64,000 nt of DNA from Acidobacteriota bacterium. GTDB lineage: Bacteria > Acidobacteriota > Terriglobia > Acidiferrales > UBA7541. Of this stretch, positions 63,052 to 64,000 are shown piece by piece. Location of the stretch: the NCBI GenBank assembly GCA_003225295.1, contig QHYZ01000050.1, positions 1 through 64,000 on the forward strand, in the 5' to 3' direction. Below the pieces are notes generated by a model, which did not search any database, was not told where the DNA came from, and saw only the letters and a program-made list of their open reading frames with translations. The first letter of the stretch is position 1. Every line of letters starts with the position of its first letter. The position numbers were made by a program, and so were the translations under genes.

Positions 63052-64000
63052 TGATCAACGTTTCCGAAGTTGGAGCGTTTCCCACCGCGATCCCCGGTGG
63101 ATTCCAGATCACTTTCGGGGTCTACCTTCCCGGAATTCGCGCCACGGACGGTTTCGATGTCGTGGTGCGCGTCATTCACCGTGAGGACCGCTTCGATCCC
63201 GCCATTCAACCGCAAGATTCGCACCTTGTTTGGAAAAACGACCACCCGCTGGACCTTTGGGGCGCCACGGTGCCGGTGCAGCCGGTTTCAGCGACACATT
63301 TCGGTACCGAAGGACTTTATCTGTACCGCTTTCAGCTCTGGTGGACGCCGTCGGGGGGCCAGCGGCAGCTCGTTACGCGCTGGTTCACGGACCCATTTGC
63401 GCGGCAAACCGATATTGGACTTCTCTCGGCGGTCATGCTTTCGCGAAACCCCACGCCCATTGCCTGGACCGATGACGCGTATAAAACGCCGGAGCTTGAT
63501 GACCTGATCGTTTATGAAGTGCAGGTCGAGGAATTCAACGACAACTTTGACGGCGTCATTGATCGGCTCTCCTATCTCCAAAGTCTCGGCGTCAACTGCC
63601 TGGAATTGATGCCCGTCGCCAGTGCGAAGTTGGACTTCGATTGGGGGTATGGGCCGCTCCACTACTTTTCGCCCAGCGCTCATCTTGGTGGGCCGGACGG
63701 CCTGCGGGGCCTCGTCGATGCTTGCCATGGCGTGAACATGGCGGTCATTTTGGACGTCGTCTATCAGCATGTCGATCCGGGATTTGCCTACAAACTGGTC
63801 TACGATGACGTGAACGGCACTCCGGGGGCGCCCAGAGTGAGCAGTCCGATGATCGGCGCCGGCGGATTATTCGGGCCGCAAGCCGATTTCAGTCAGGTGT
63901 TCACGCAGGAATATTTTGCCGCAGCGAACCGCCACTGGCTCGAGCAATATCACGTCGATGGCTTTCGCTATGACCAAGTGACCGATCTCTACGCCAGCCC
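63052..64000 (+). CDS. GH13-type alpha-amylase-family glycosidase, N-terminal part (truncated by window end)
   Basis: The frame from a GTG at 63052 stays open to the edge, giving about 316 residues. An N-terminal beta domain (about 10-150, with GFQITFGVYLPGIRATDGFDVVV) is followed by the start of a (beta/alpha)8 barrel: VYEVQVEEFNDNFDGV, LQSLGVNCLELMPV, ILDVVYQHVDPG and YHVDGFRYDQVTDLY. The aspartate after GFRY is the expected nucleophile position of GH13. No strong ribosome site is close to the GTG, so the start may be a few codons off. The substrate cannot be assigned from this part. Confidence 0.82.

Overview
The window is about 64 kb of GC-rich bacterial chromosome. It most likely comes from an Acidobacteriota genome. 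The main reason is six long macrolide-exporter-like (MacB/FtsX-type) permeases: five are of the duplicated 'ADOP' form that is expanded in that phylum, one of them next to a PadR regulator. RsbR-type regulators and many secreted proteins with short signal peptides fit too. The assignment is inferred from gene content; no rRNA or marker gene is present. I recognised no tRNA, rRNA, insertion sequence, prophage or CRISPR array.

Layout. 1-8.9 kb: a truncated RsbR-like regulator, a secreted GH97 glycosidase, a sodium/solute symporter with a small membrane protein, a YceH-family protein, and a three-gene sugar-catabolic set (SDR, TIM-barrel isomerase, Gfo/Idh/MocA dehydrogenase). 9.1-25 kb: an export locus with a membrane-fusion protein, four ADOP permeases and two ATPases, followed by an NtrC-like activator and its histidine kinase. 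25-28.4 kb: a KdpE-like regulator and a KdpD sensor split into two divergently transcribed genes, with no kdpFABC nearby. 28.4-30.2 kb: YceI and a geranylgeranyl-reductase-family flavoprotein whose 3' end reads through the yceI start.

30.3-35.8 kb: ilvD-ilvB-ilvN-ilvC, the branched-chain amino-acid operon. It is preceded by what looks like a complete ribosome-mediated attenuator: a 39-codon leader ORF rich in Val/Ile/Leu codons, an 11-bp antiterminator whose 5' arm overlaps the leader stop codon, and a strong overlapping terminator with a T tract. I rate this the most interesting element in the window.

35.9-44.4 kb: an RpiR-type regulator, an N-acylamino-acid racemase/OSBS-like enolase-superfamily enzyme and a VanX-like D,D-dipeptidase (possibly D-amino-acid or cell-wall peptide salvage), a small secreted protein, gamma-glutamyltransferase and glycogen branching enzyme. 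44.5-50.4 kb: a periplasmic molybdenum hydroxylase with a dihaem cytochrome c, a membrane protein, and an ECF sigma/anti-sigma pair beside two DM13 proteins. 50.6-57.9 kb: a double-PilZ protein, a hydroxypyruvate-isomerase-like protein, a five-copy 75-bp tandem repeat with hairpin-forming units, two related hypothetical proteins, a ferredoxin-NADP reductase-like protein, an orphan permease and a secreted carboxypeptidase-regulatory-like protein. 58-64 kb: a cystathionine gamma-synthase-like enzyme, a PadR-ADOP pair, CutA and the start of a GH13-type glycosidase.
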